Positions 37,985-46,494 of a DNA stretch of 64,000 bases are shown piece by piece. Below the pieces are notes generated by a model. It made no database searches. It was not told where the DNA came from and saw only the letters and a program-made list of their open reading frames with translations. The stretch covers positions 169,423-233,422 of the forward strand of contig NZ_DS572693.1 of the NCBI RefSeq assembly GCF_000154985.1, read 5' to 3'. The translations under genes were made by a program, and so were the position numbers. This DNA comes from Streptococcus infantarius subsp. infantarius ATCC BAA-102 (GTDB lineage: Bacteria; Bacillota; Bacilli; Lactobacillales; Streptococcaceae). Within the stretch, counting starts at the first letter, position 1; the number at the start of each line of letters is the position of its first letter.

Positions 37985-39511
37985 ATGCCGACTCACTCAC
38001 ATCATCATAATAGTTACCATGGTCACCATCACAGTAGTCATCATAAGCACCATAAGAGCTCACGGCGGCGCTCTAGGTTTGCTGATTTGAAGATTGTGAA
38101 TGCGGCGCTTTTAGTCTTGTATGCTGTGCTTGCTGGTCTTGCCACTTATATGATGTATGCGCATCATATCTTGGCATTTAGACATCTTAACGTTGTTTAT
38201 ACTATTATATTAGTAGCTGTTTTTGCTTTGTGTTTAACATTAAGTATTCTTAAAAAGAGCAGAGTTCTAACAACAGTCCTTTTGGTTGTCTTTTCAATCA
38301 TTGCTGCAGTATCCCTCTTTGCCTTTAAGTCATTGGTCGATGTAGCACATAATATGAATGAAACGGCTTCTTACTCAGAAATTGAGATGAGTGTGGTTGT
38401 TCCAAGTAATAGCTCAGTTAATGATGTATCTGACCTCACAAGTGTTCAAGCACCGACAGATGCTGACGGTAGCAATATCAATGAACTCTTGTCTCACATT
38501 AAGTCAGAAAAAGGAGTAGACTTAGCGACAGAAAAAGTTGATTCTTATCAAGCTGCTTATGAGAACTTAGTTAACGGATCAAGTCAAGCTATGGTCTTTA
38601 ACAGTGCTTATTCAAGCTTGCTTGAAATGTCTTACGAGAATTTCCAATCAAATCTTAAAACTATCTATTCTTATAAGATTAAGACAAGTATCAAAGACGA
38701 AGCCAAAGCACATGATTCAAATGTCTTTAACATTTACATTAGTGGTATTGATACATATGGTTCTATCTCAACCGTATCGCGTTCAGATGTCAACCTAATC
38801 TTAACAGTCAATATGAATACTCATAAGATTTTGATGACGGAAACGCCTCGTGATGCTTATGTTAAGATTCCAGATGGTGGCGCTGATCAATATGATAAAT
38901 TAACCCACGCTGGTATCTATGGTGTTGAAACCTCAGAGAAGACTCTTGAGAATCTCTATGGTATCACCATTGACTACTATGCTCGCCTAAACTTTGATTC
39001 GTTTATGAATTTGATTAATTCCCTTGGAGGAGTAACGGTTTATAATGACCAAGAATTTACAATTAATTTAGATACAGGAAATACTTATTCATTCCCTGTT
39101 GGTAATGTTGATTTAACATCTGGTGAGCAAGCTCTTGCCTTTGTTCGTGAGCGTTATGATCTTAAAGGTGGTGATTATGACCGCGGTAATAATCAAATGA
39201 AGGTCATCCAAGCTATCCTTAACAAATTGACTTCATTAAACTCAGTTTCTAATTACTCAACGATTATTTCGAATGTTCAAGATTCTATCCAGACTGATAT
39301 GAAATTAGATACCATGATGAAGTTAGTCAATACTCAATTGGACTCAGGTAAGAAATTTACTGTAACCTCACAAGAAGTAACAGGTACGGGTTCAACTGGT
39401 GAGTTGACTTCGTATGCGATGCCATCATCAAGTCTTTATATGATTAAGCTAGATGATGCTAGTGTGGCAAAAGCTTCGCAAGCAATCAAGGATGTCATGG
39501 AAGGTAAGTAA
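37985..39511 (+). CDS. cpsA: LytR-CpsA-Psr family protein CpsA/Wzg
   Basis: 508 residues. A cytoplasmic N-terminus is followed by three hydrophobic segments (about 32-110), an extracytoplasmic accessory domain and a catalytic LCP domain with ETPRDAYVKIP, DKLTHAGIYG and ALAFVRERYDLKGGDYDRG. LCP enzymes attach capsule or wall polymers to peptidoglycan. The first 23 residues contain 12 His, a striking metal-binding-like tail. First gene of the operon; ATG after GGAGATTTATTAAA. Confidence 0.95.
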   Translation: MPTHSHHHNSYHGHHHSSHHKHHKSSRRRSRFADLKIVNAALLVLYAVLAGLATYMMYAHHILAFRHLNVVYTIILVAVFALCLTLSILKKSRVLTTVLLVVFSIIAAVSLFAFKSLVDVAHNMNETASYSEIEMSVVVPSNSSVNDVSDLTSVQAPTDADGSNINELLSHIKSEKGVDLATEKVDSYQAAYENLVNGSSQAMVFNSAYSSLLEMSYENFQSNLKTIYSYKIKTSIKDEAKAHDSNVFNIYISGIDTYGSISTVSRSDVNLILTVNMNTHKILMTETPRDAYVKIPDGGADQYDKLTHAGIYGVETSEKTLENLYGITIDYYARLNFDSFMNLINSLGGVTVYNDQEFTINLDTGNTYSFPVGNVDLTSGEQALAFVRERYDLKGGDYDRGNNQMKVIQAILNKLTSLNSVSNYSTIISNVQDSIQTDMKLDTMMKLVNTQLDSGKKFTVTSQEVTGTGSTGELTSYAMPSSSLYMIKLDDASVAKASQAIKDVMEGK

Positions 39512-39516
39512 GTTAG

Positions 39517-40248
39517 ATGATAGATATTCACTCGCATATTGTTTTTGATGTAGACGATGGACCATCTACTATAGAAGAAAGTTTAGCTCTGATTGGCGAA
39601 AGTTATCGCCAAGGGGTAAGAACTATTGTTTCAACCTCTCACAGAAGACCTGACTTGTTTAAAACACCAGAAGAGAAGATTTGGACAAACTTTAAGCAGG
39701 TTAAAGAGGCCGCAGAAGCTAAGTTTAAGGATTTAGAAATCTTATATGGTGGAGAACTCTACTATAATAATGCGCTGCTTGAAAAACTAGATGGGCATAA
39801 AGTTCCTCGCATGAATGATACGCAGTTTGCTTTAATAGAGTTTAGTATGACAACTCCATGGAAGGAAATCCATACAGGACTTAGTAAAGTTCTTATGCAT
39901 GGAGTTACTCCAATTATCGCTCACATCGAACGTTACAATGCTCTTGAAAATAACGAGGAGCGCGTGCGAGAGTTGATTAATATGGGCTGCTATACTCAGA
40001 TTAACAGCGCCCATGTCTTAAAACCAAAGCTTTTTGGAGATAAATACCGTGTCTTTAAAAAACGTGCACGCTATTTCTTAGATAAGAACTTAGTTCATAT
40101 CGTTTCTAGTGACATGCATAATCTAAATGCTCGTCCGCCTTATATGGATCAGGCACGAGAAATCATCATGAAAGATTTTGGAAGCAAGCGAGCTTATAAC
40201 CTTTTTGAAGGAAATGCGAAAACCTTATTAGAAAACAAAGATTTATAG
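39517..40248 (+). CDS. cpsB: Tyrosine-protein phosphatase CpsB/Wzh
   Basis: 243 residues, PHP-family phosphatase. The N-terminal metal motif is MIDIHSHIVFDVDDGP, with later TSHRRPD, IAHIERY and SSDMHN ligands. It removes phosphate from the tyrosine tail of the CpsD kinase to tune polymer length and output. Five bases separate it from cpsA and eight from cpsC. Confidence 0.95.
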   Translation: MIDIHSHIVFDVDDGPSTIEESLALIGESYRQGVRTIVSTSHRRPDLFKTPEEKIWTNFKQVKEAAEAKFKDLEILYGGELYYNNALLEKLDGHKVPRMNDTQFALIEFSMTTPWKEIHTGLSKVLMHGVTPIIAHIERYNALENNEERVRELINMGCYTQINSAHVLKPKLFGDKYRVFKKRARYFLDKNLVHIVSSDMHNLNARPPYMDQAREIIMKDFGSKRAYNLFEGNAKTLLENKDL

Positions 40249-40256
40249 GAGTATAT

Positions 40257-40946
40257 ATGAACACAAATGATAATGCAAGTATCGAAATTGACGTTCTCTA
40301 CTTGCTAAGAAAGTTATGGAGTAAAAAATTCTTTATCGTATTTGTTGGTCTTCTTGTTGGGACAATTGCTTTATTAGGTAGTGTTTTCTTCATTAAACCA
40401 AAATATACTTCGACAACACGTATCTACGTTGTTAGCCGAAGTAGTGATGCAACTCTTACGAACCAAGACCTTCAAGCTGGTTCTTACTTGGTTAATGATT
40501 ACAAGGAAGTTATTACGTCAAGTGAAGTTTTGTCATCAGTTATTGATCAAGAAAAGCTCTCAATGTCTGCTGGTGAACTTTCTAAAGAGATTGCAGTAAC
40601 TATCCCAACAGATACTCGTGTTATTTCAATTTCTGTGACTGATACGGATGCACAAAGAGCTTGTGATATTGCAAATACTGTTCGTGAAGTTGCGGCTGAA
40701 AAGATCAAAGCTGTTACAAAAGTTGATGACGTGACAACCCTTGAATCTGCGACAAAACCAAGCCACCCATCATCACCAAATGTTAAGAAAAATGCTGTTA
40801 TTGGTGCTTTAGCTGGAGTTTTCTTAGCTATCGTAGGAATCTTGGTAGCAGAAGTACTTGATGATCGTGTACGTCGTCCAGAAGATATCGAAGAAACACT
40901 TGGTATGACACTTTTAGGAGTTGTACCAGATATTGATAAATTATAA
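40257..40946 (+). CDS. cpsC: Chain-length determinant / kinase adaptor CpsC/Wzd
   Basis: 229 residues. Two membrane helices (about 25-45 and 180-200) flank an extracytoplasmic Wzz-like domain. It activates the CpsD kinase in the membrane. Only 14 bases precede cpsD. Confidence 0.94.
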   Translation: MNTNDNASIEIDVLYLLRKLWSKKFFIVFVGLLVGTIALLGSVFFIKPKYTSTTRIYVVSRSSDATLTNQDLQAGSYLVNDYKEVITSSEVLSSVIDQEKLSMSAGELSKEIAVTIPTDTRVISISVTDTDAQRACDIANTVREVAAEKIKAVTKVDDVTTLESATKPSHPSSPNVKKNAVIGALAGVFLAIVGILVAEVLDDRVRRPEDIEETLGMTLLGVVPDIDKL

Positions 40947-40960
40947 GGAGAAAAATTGTA

Positions 40961-41701
40961 ATGCCACAGTTAGAATTAGTGAGAGCTAAAGCTCAAATGG
41001 TTAAGTCTATGGAGGAATATTACAATTCTATCCGTACCAATATTCAATTTAGCGGACGTGATTTAAAAGTCATTACGTTGACTTCAGCTCAATCTGGCGA
41101 AGGAAAATCAACAACGTCTGTTAACCTTGCAATTTCTTTTGCGCGTGCAGGTTTCCGTACACTTTTGATTGATGCGGATACACGTAATTCAGTCATGTCA
41201 GGAACGTTTAAATCTAATGAACGTTATCAGGGGTTGACAAGTTTCTTGTCTGGAAATGCAGAGTTGTCAGATGTTATTTGTGACACAAGTATTGATAATT
41301 TGATGATTCTTCCTGCTGGGCAAGTTCCACCAAATCCAACATCATTGATTCAAAATGATAACTTCAAATCGATGATTGAAACTGTTCGTGGACTTTACGA
41401 CTATGTTATCATTGATACACCACCGCTTGGTTTGGTTATTGATGCTGCTATCCTAGCACACCATTCAGATGCTAGCTTGCTTGTAGTAAAAGCGGGAGCT
41501 GATAAACGCCGTACGATTACGAAACTAAAAGAACAACTAGAACAAAGTGGTTCAGTTTTCCTTGGCGTTATTTTGAATAAATATGATATTCACTTAGATA
41601 AGTATGGTTCATATGGTAGTTACGGTGGGTACGGTAGTTATGGCAATTACGGAAAGAGTGACGAAAAATCAAAAAATGGTAGAGGTAAACGAAAAAAATA
41701 G
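40961..41701 (+). CDS. cpsD: Tyrosine-protein kinase CpsD/Wze
   Basis: 246 residues, BY-kinase. Walker A is SAQSGEGKSTTSVN, Walker A' is TLLIDADTRN and Walker B is YVIIDTPPLG. The C-terminal tail is a Tyr-Gly cluster (YGSYGSYGGYGSYGNYG), the autophosphorylation site. With CpsB and CpsC it controls polymer export and chain length. Confidence 0.96.
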   Translation: MPQLELVRAKAQMVKSMEEYYNSIRTNIQFSGRDLKVITLTSAQSGEGKSTTSVNLAISFARAGFRTLLIDADTRNSVMSGTFKSNERYQGLTSFLSGNAELSDVICDTSIDNLMILPAGQVPPNPTSLIQNDNFKSMIETVRGLYDYVIIDTPPLGLVIDAAILAHHSDASLLVVKAGADKRRTITKLKEQLEQSGSVFLGVILNKYDIHLDKYGSYGSYGGYGSYGNYGKSDEKSKNGRGKRKK

Positions 41702-41739
41702 CTGATACTTTTACCTTAGAGTAGGGAACAGGGGGTTAT

Positions 41740-43116
41740 ATGTATAGCGAAGATTCGAAAAAGAAAGTTTATTACCTTTTGTCAGATATTATAGCTTTAG
41801 TGGTAAGTTACCTCATCTTAGCACAATTTTATCCTTATCATTTTTTTGATAGTAAATTCTTTGCAGTTGTTTTTGGGATTTTAATTGTGATTGTTGGTGT
41901 TTTGAGCGATGAATACTCTTCAATTACAAATCGTGGTTATTTAAAAGAATTAAAAGCATCTGTGATTTATGGTATGAAAGTTTTAGTTTTATTTACTTTT
42001 GTACTGATACTTGGAAAAATTCGTTTTATCCATGACATTTCACAGATGTCTTATTTCTTCTTGGGGCAAATTTTTATTTTAGTAGCGCTGTTTGTATTTA
42101 TTGGACGAATTATAGCAAAAAATCTTTTTAGAAGCCATACACCTATTACTAAAGAGATTCTCTTTGTTACAGATTTTAAAAATGACAAGGAGGTCACTAA
42201 AGACCTTAACAATTCCAATTACCATATTGCTGCTTATATCAGTCGTCGTGATAATCCTGACATTTCACAGCCTACCTTAAAAAGTACTAAAGAAATTAGA
42301 GATTTTGTGGCAAATCACCAAGTTGACGAGATATTTGTTGCCAAAAATCACCAAGATGATTTTATAGAATTTGCTCATTGCTTAAAATTGTTAGGAATTC
42401 CAACGACAGTAGCTGTTGGGAATTATTCGGACTTCTATGTTGGAAATAGTGTTCTAAAAAAATTAGGTGATACGACCTTCATAACGACAGCATTCAATAT
42501 TGTAAAATTCCGTCAAATTGCTTTAAAACGTCTTATGGATATTGCAATGGCTTTAGTTGGCTTAGTGATTACTGGGATTGTAGCTATTATTATTGCACCG
42601 ATAGTCAAGAAACAATCACCAGGACCTCTAATCTTTAAACAAAAACGTGTTGGTAAAAACGGTAAAGTTTTTGAAATTTACAAATTTAGAAGCATGTACA
42701 CCGATGCCGAAGAACGCAAAAAAGAATTATTAGCACAAAATGATTTGGATACTGACTTAATGTTTAAGATGGAAGATGACCCTCGTATCTTCCCATTTGG
42801 ACATAAGTTACGTGATTGGTCACTTGATGAATTACCACAATTTATCAATGTCCTAAAAGGTGAAATGTCTGTTGTGGGCACGCGTCCACCAACGCTTGAT
42901 GAGTATCATCACTATGAGTTACATCATTTCAAACGCTTAACAACCAAACCAGGAATCACTGGCTTATGGCAAGTTAGCGGTCGTAGTGACATTACCGACT
43001 TTGAAGAAGTCGTGGCACTTGATATGAAGTATATCCAAAATTGGAGCATCAGTGAAGATATTAAAATTATTGCCAAAACATTTGGAGTCGTACTAAAAAG
43101 AGAGGGAAGTAGGTAG
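41740..43116 (+). CDS. cpsE: Undecaprenyl-phosphate sugar-1-phosphate transferase CpsE
   Basis: 458 residues. Four N-terminal helices and a CoA-binding-like middle part are followed by a C-terminal bacterial sugar-transferase domain (FKQKRVGKNGKVFEIYKFRS and SLDELPQFINVLKGEMSVVG). It starts the repeat unit by placing a sugar phosphate, usually glucose, on the lipid carrier. The gene ends the intact, typically streptococcal part of the operon. A hairpin lies just after its stop. Confidence 0.93.
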   Translation: MYSEDSKKKVYYLLSDIIALVVSYLILAQFYPYHFFDSKFFAVVFGILIVIVGVLSDEYSSITNRGYLKELKASVIYGMKVLVLFTFVLILGKIRFIHDISQMSYFFLGQIFILVALFVFIGRIIAKNLFRSHTPITKEILFVTDFKNDKEVTKDLNNSNYHIAAYISRRDNPDISQPTLKSTKEIRDFVANHQVDEIFVAKNHQDDFIEFAHCLKLLGIPTTVAVGNYSDFYVGNSVLKKLGDTTFITTAFNIVKFRQIALKRLMDIAMALVGLVITGIVAIIIAPIVKKQSPGPLIFKQKRVGKNGKVFEIYKFRSMYTDAEERKKELLAQNDLDTDLMFKMEDDPRIFPFGHKLRDWSLDELPQFINVLKGEMSVVGTRPPTLDEYHHYELHHFKRLTTKPGITGLWQVSGRSDITDFEEVVALDMKYIQNWSISEDIKIIAKTFGVVLKREGSR

Positions 43117-43125
43117 GGTCCCTCT
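43101..43125 (+). other. Hairpin at the end of cpsE
   Basis: AGAGGGA (43101-43107) pairs with TCCCTCT (43119-43125). No T run follows, so it is more likely an RNA-stability or attenuation hairpin than a terminator. Confidence 0.4.
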
Positions 43126-43148
43126 TCATTCTTGTATTGGGAGAAAAA

Positions 43149-43970
43149 ATGAAAAGTGTCTATATTATAGGTTCAAAAGGAATACCAGCAAATTATGGTG
43201 GGTTTGAAACCTTTGTAGAAAAACTAACTGAAAATCAAAAAAATAAAAATATTAAGTATTTCGTGGCTTGTACAAGGGAAAATTCAAAGAAATCTAATAT
43301 TAGTGAAGATTTTTTTGAATATAATGGTGCAACTTGTTTCAGCATAGATGTTCCAAATATTGGTCCAGCTAAAGCAATTGCATATGATATTGCTGCATTA
43401 AAAAAAGCAATTGAGATTGCAAAAGAAAATCGTGATAAAGAACCTATTTTTTATATTCTAGCTTGTCGTATTGGTCCATTTATTGGTCACTATAAAGTGT
43501 ATGGTCCTGCAGGTCGTCCGGACATGGCCTACTTCGGATTCACCAACAAGCTGGTGAAGGGCGAAACCATCAAGATTTTCAACTATGGCAACTGCAAGCG
43601 TGATTTTACTTATGTGGATGACATCGTTGAGAGTGTTGTCCGTGTGATGAAGAAAGCACCGGACAAGAAAAATGGTGAAGATGGTTTGCCGATTCCGCCG
43701 TATGCAGTTTACAACATTGGTAATCAGAACCCTGAGAACCTGCTAGATTTCGTGCAGATTCTGAGTGAGGAGTTAGTAAGAGCGAAAGTTCTGCCGGAAG
43801 ATTATGACTTCGAGGCACACAAGGAACTTTTTCCGATGCAGCCGGGTGATGTGCCTGTGACCTATGCAGATACCAGCGCACTGGAGCGTGACTTCGGATA
43901 CAAGCCGAGCACAAGTCTGCGGACTGGATTAAGAAATTTCGCTGAGTGGTACGCTGAGTTTTATAAATAA
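43149..43970 (+). pseudogene. Chimeric ORF: WchF-type rhamnosyltransferase N-terminus fused to nucleotide-sugar epimerase C-terminus
   Basis: Residues 1 to about 116 match the DUF1972 start of WchF/CpsF-type rhamnosyltransferases (GSKGIPANYGGFETFVEKL, then LACRIGPFIGHYK). At about 43497 the sequence changes without loss of frame to the C-terminal half of a UDP-glucuronate 4-epimerase-like SDR enzyme (VYGPAGRPDMAYFGFTNKL, RDFTYVDDIVESVVRV). The first part is AT-rich and streptococcal. The second is richer in GC, with CTG and GCG codons. The glycosyltransferase lacks its donor-binding half, and the epimerase lacks its NAD-binding Rossmann start and YxxxK site, so neither activity is expected. 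Confidence 0.8.
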
Positions 43971-43991
43971 AAGAATTAGAGGGATAGAGAA

Positions 43992-44333
43992 ATGAGAGAG
44001 TTTAAAGATTTAAAGATTGCTGTGGCTGGTACTGGTTATGTTGGTCTTTCTATTGCTACGTTGCTGTCTCAGCATCACAAGGTGACGGCAGTAGATATCA
44101 TTCCTGAGAAAGTAGAGCTGATCAATAACAAGAAGTCTCCGATTCAGGATGAGTACATTGAAAAGTATCTGGCAGAAAAGGAGCTGGATCTGACTGCAAC
44201 GTTGGATGCGAAGGAAGCATACAGTGATGCTGATTTTTTCGTAATCGCTGCACCGACAAATGTCTACTCAACAAACCGTATTGACGTTACATCGTCAAAA
44301 AGAGCCTGTTTTGTACACTATATAGGGTGCTGA
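43992..44333 (+). pseudogene. UDP-glucose 6-dehydrogenase, truncated after the N-terminal 90 residues
   Basis: The dinucleotide-binding start [20 protein letters not shown] and the following [12 protein letters not shown] match UDP-glucose/UDP-ManNAc dehydrogenases, which are about 390-430 residues long. Homology ends near 44262. The remaining codons ([17 protein letters not shown]) belong to the repeat mosaic that begins there. The catalytic Cys domain is missing. Base use resembles the epimerase part just upstream, so both come from the same foreign uronic-acid module. Confidence 0.8.
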
Positions 44334-44990
44334 AATTGGTTATATTTCACAGCTATATGAACTGTAAATGCAAGATATTTATACAAAACGCTGAACTTTT
44401 GACCCCTGTGGCACAAAATAGGCACAACTTTTTCAGATGTTATGAGGGAATGGCGAAAAACAGGAGAAAACAACAAAAATCCATGAGTTTATCATTAATG
44501 TCTGAAACTGCTGTTGAGTACACTATCTGACTCGCTAATGACACCAACATCATAACGGTTTGTTGAGTCATGAAAAATAGAGAAAAACAGATGATTTCTA
44601 CTTCAAAAAACAGCTGTTGAGTAGAGCATGAATGGTGATGATAATTACATGTTTTGAGTGGTTAAAGTGAATGATTTGTTCATAACGAACAATGAATGGT
44701 GAGAATTGGACTGGATGATATATACAGTTTTAACAAAACTCATGCCCCGACAGGGTTCGATTCAACAATCCAACACTTAGAAAAACGTCATTGCAGGGTA
44801 TACGGGGTTCGACTGTATAAATCAACACTTCGGTTATAGAGGAATAGAGACGAGTGTACTCAACGGATGTTTTATGAAGTAGAAACATGATTGCGGGGGT
44901 AATTGGATACGACAGTATAAGAAAACACTTAGCCGTGTGAGTGGCAAGAGGAAAAAGAGATACTATCTGTGAAGAACAGATGTGTACATA
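44261..44990. repeat. Gene-free mosaic of short inverted and direct repeats
   Basis: No credible gene lies here. A GTTGAGTA motif recurs: reversed at 44265-44272 and 44857-44864, forward at 44513-44520 and 44616-44623, with a variant at 44562-44569. ACTCAACAAACCGT (44266-44279) is the exact inverse of 44555-44568. GTTGAGTACAC (44513-44523) is the inverse of 44854-44864. A second family, GGTTCGA-11 bases-AACACTT, occurs at 44754-44778 and 44806-44830, with a related copy at 44905-44930. ATGAATGGTGA is repeated at 44628 and 44692. TTGTTC/GAACAA forms a dyad at 44676-44692. The pattern is like transposase- or integrase-binding ends of a lost element (inference). Confidence 0.6.
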
Positions 44991-45026
44991 GATAAAAATT
45001 TGAGGGATCAGTGGAGGAAGAAATCT

Positions 45027-46112
45027 ATGGCGGAGAAAAAGAAAATACTGTACATAGTCGAAGCTATGGGCGGAGGCGTTTTTACTTACATAGTTGATTT
45101 GGCAAATGAGCTGGTCAATTCCTATGATATGTACATTGCTTACGCGGTGCGAAAGCAAACGCCGGAAAATTATAAGGATTACTTTGACAAGCGAATTCAT
45201 TTGATTGAAGTCAAAAACTTTGGACGTGCAATTGATCCGGCGAAAGATATCGCCGCATTTTTTGAAGTTAAAAAAATAGCGGCAAAAATCAAGCCTGATG
45301 TAATCCATCTACATAGTAGTAAAGCTGGTGCAATTGGTCGGGTTGCGTTCAATGGAAAAATCCCAATGTTCTATACCCCGCACGGTTATAGTTTTCTGAT
45401 GGAAAATTATAAGCCGATGAAGCGTAGAATGTTTAAGGTGATTGAATCGGTGTGTGCAAAGCGAAATTGTACTACCATCAGTTGCAGCGTGGGTGAGCAT
45501 CAAGAATCTTTGAAACTTACTAGGCGTTCTACTTATGTGAACAATGGCATCAACATGGCAGAACTTCAGGAGATTATTGATAAGACGGAAAAAGTAGAGC
45601 ACTCATTCACAGTTTACACACTGGGAAGAATCTGCTATCAGAAAAATCCCACACTGTTTAATAAGATAGCCGAATCACTTCCAGATGTGAAATTTGTCTG
45701 GATTGGTGATGGTGAACTTCGAGACCAACTTACAAGCGAGAATATCGAAATCACAGGATGGGCTGACCGAAGCACTGCAATTAGATATGCAGTTAATGCA
45801 GATGTTTTTCTTTTACCAAGCAGATGGGAAGGACTTCCAATTTCTCTACTTGAATCCATGTATATGAAGAAAGCATGTGTGGTAAGTAATGTAATTGGTA
45901 ATTGGGATGTTATCCATAATGGTGAGAATGGCTTTGTGTGTACGAAAGTGGAAGACTTCGTAAAGGCTATCGAAGAATGTCAGGTTGAAGCTGAAAAACT
46001 AACAGAACATGCATATCAGGATATTCTAAAGATGTATAACACAAAAGTAATGGCGCAAATGTACATCAAAAAGTACGAAAATGCTCTGAATGAACGGGGG
46101 GGTACAGCATGA
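45027..46112 (+). CDS. Glycosyltransferase family 4
   Basis: 361 residues, GT-B fold. The N-terminal domain contains HLHSSKAGAIGRVA. The C-terminal donor site has YTLGRICYQKNP, WIGDGELRDQL and FLLPSRWEGLPISLLESM with the E-x7-E pattern. It transfers a nucleotide-sugar-derived residue to the lipid-linked repeat unit on the cytoplasmic side. ATG 45027 follows GTGGAGGAAG. A run of seven G's just before the stop (ERGGTA) makes the exact C-terminus uncertain. Confidence 0.88.
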   Translation: MAEKKKILYIVEAMGGGVFTYIVDLANELVNSYDMYIAYAVRKQTPENYKDYFDKRIHLIEVKNFGRAIDPAKDIAAFFEVKKIAAKIKPDVIHLHSSKAGAIGRVAFNGKIPMFYTPHGYSFLMENYKPMKRRMFKVIESVCAKRNCTTISCSVGEHQESLKLTRRSTYVNNGINMAELQEIIDKTEKVEHSFTVYTLGRICYQKNPTLFNKIAESLPDVKFVWIGDGELRDQLTSENIEITGWADRSTAIRYAVNADVFLLPSRWEGLPISLLESMYMKKACVVSNVIGNWDVIHNGENGFVCTKVEDFVKAIEECQVEAEKLTEHAYQDILKMYNTKVMAQMYIKKYENALNERGGTA

Positions 46113-46209
46113 CTTAATTCGTTTTATTGCGGTTATCAGGCCGTACACCCTTGCATACTCTGTTAGCATTGAGCCAGATAGTTATGGCACTGCAAAGGCG
46201 GTGGCATGA
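46113..46209 (+). pseudogene. Open tail fragment after the GT4 gene
   Basis: In the frame one over from the GT4 gene, codons stay open from the G7 run to a TGA at 46207-46209, ending with IRFIAVIRPYTLAYSVSIE and about ten more residues. It could be a frameshifted natural end of the GT4 protein or the tail of a deleted gene. It was not recognised. The TGA overlaps the next ATG. Confidence 0.3.
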
Positions 46210-46478
46210 TGAAAAAGATAAGGATTTTACATGTAGCGCAAGCTGCTGGCGGCGTGGATCGCTACATCCGAATGCTTCTCAAGTATTTGGATAAGGAAAA
46301 ATTTGAGAATATACTGGTTTGCTCACAGGATTTCCTTGAGGAAGATTATAGAGGACTGAAGGGCGAGTATAAGGGCAGCGCAAGTGCTGAAGGCTACACG
46401 CTGAAAGATGGTACTGCATTGAACTTGAGCGATAAGGACCAGAAGTGGCTGGGACTGAAAGATACTTTAAAATTTTAA
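46206..46478 (+). pseudogene. Chimeric ORF: GT4 N-terminus fused to RmlC (RfbC) C-terminal tail
   Basis: About 52 residues match the start of a GT4 glycosyltransferase (RILHVAQAAGGVDRYIRMLL). Near 46362 the frame passes directly into a piece that resembles the last 38 residues of dTDP-4-dehydrorhamnose 3,5-epimerase (GEYKGSASAEGYTLKDG, then NLSDKDQKWLGLKDTLKF). Only stubs of both enzymes remain, so no activity is expected. This is the second in-frame joint of unrelated sugar enzymes in the locus. Confidence 0.65.
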
Positions 46479-46494
46479 GGATAAGGAATAATCG

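Noticed and set aside
44327-44530. 67-codon plus-strand ORF in the repeat mosaic
   Set aside because: No ribosome site, an odd composition, and it runs through inverted repeats.
44750-44780. GGTTCGATTC resembling a tRNA T-arm
   Set aside because: The flanking bases do not form a T stem, acceptor stem or anticodon arm, and the same core recurs in the neighbouring repeats.
44730-45308. 192-codon minus-strand ORF
   Set aside because: It is antisense to the GT4 start and the repeat mosaic, with no ribosome site and no recognisable domain.
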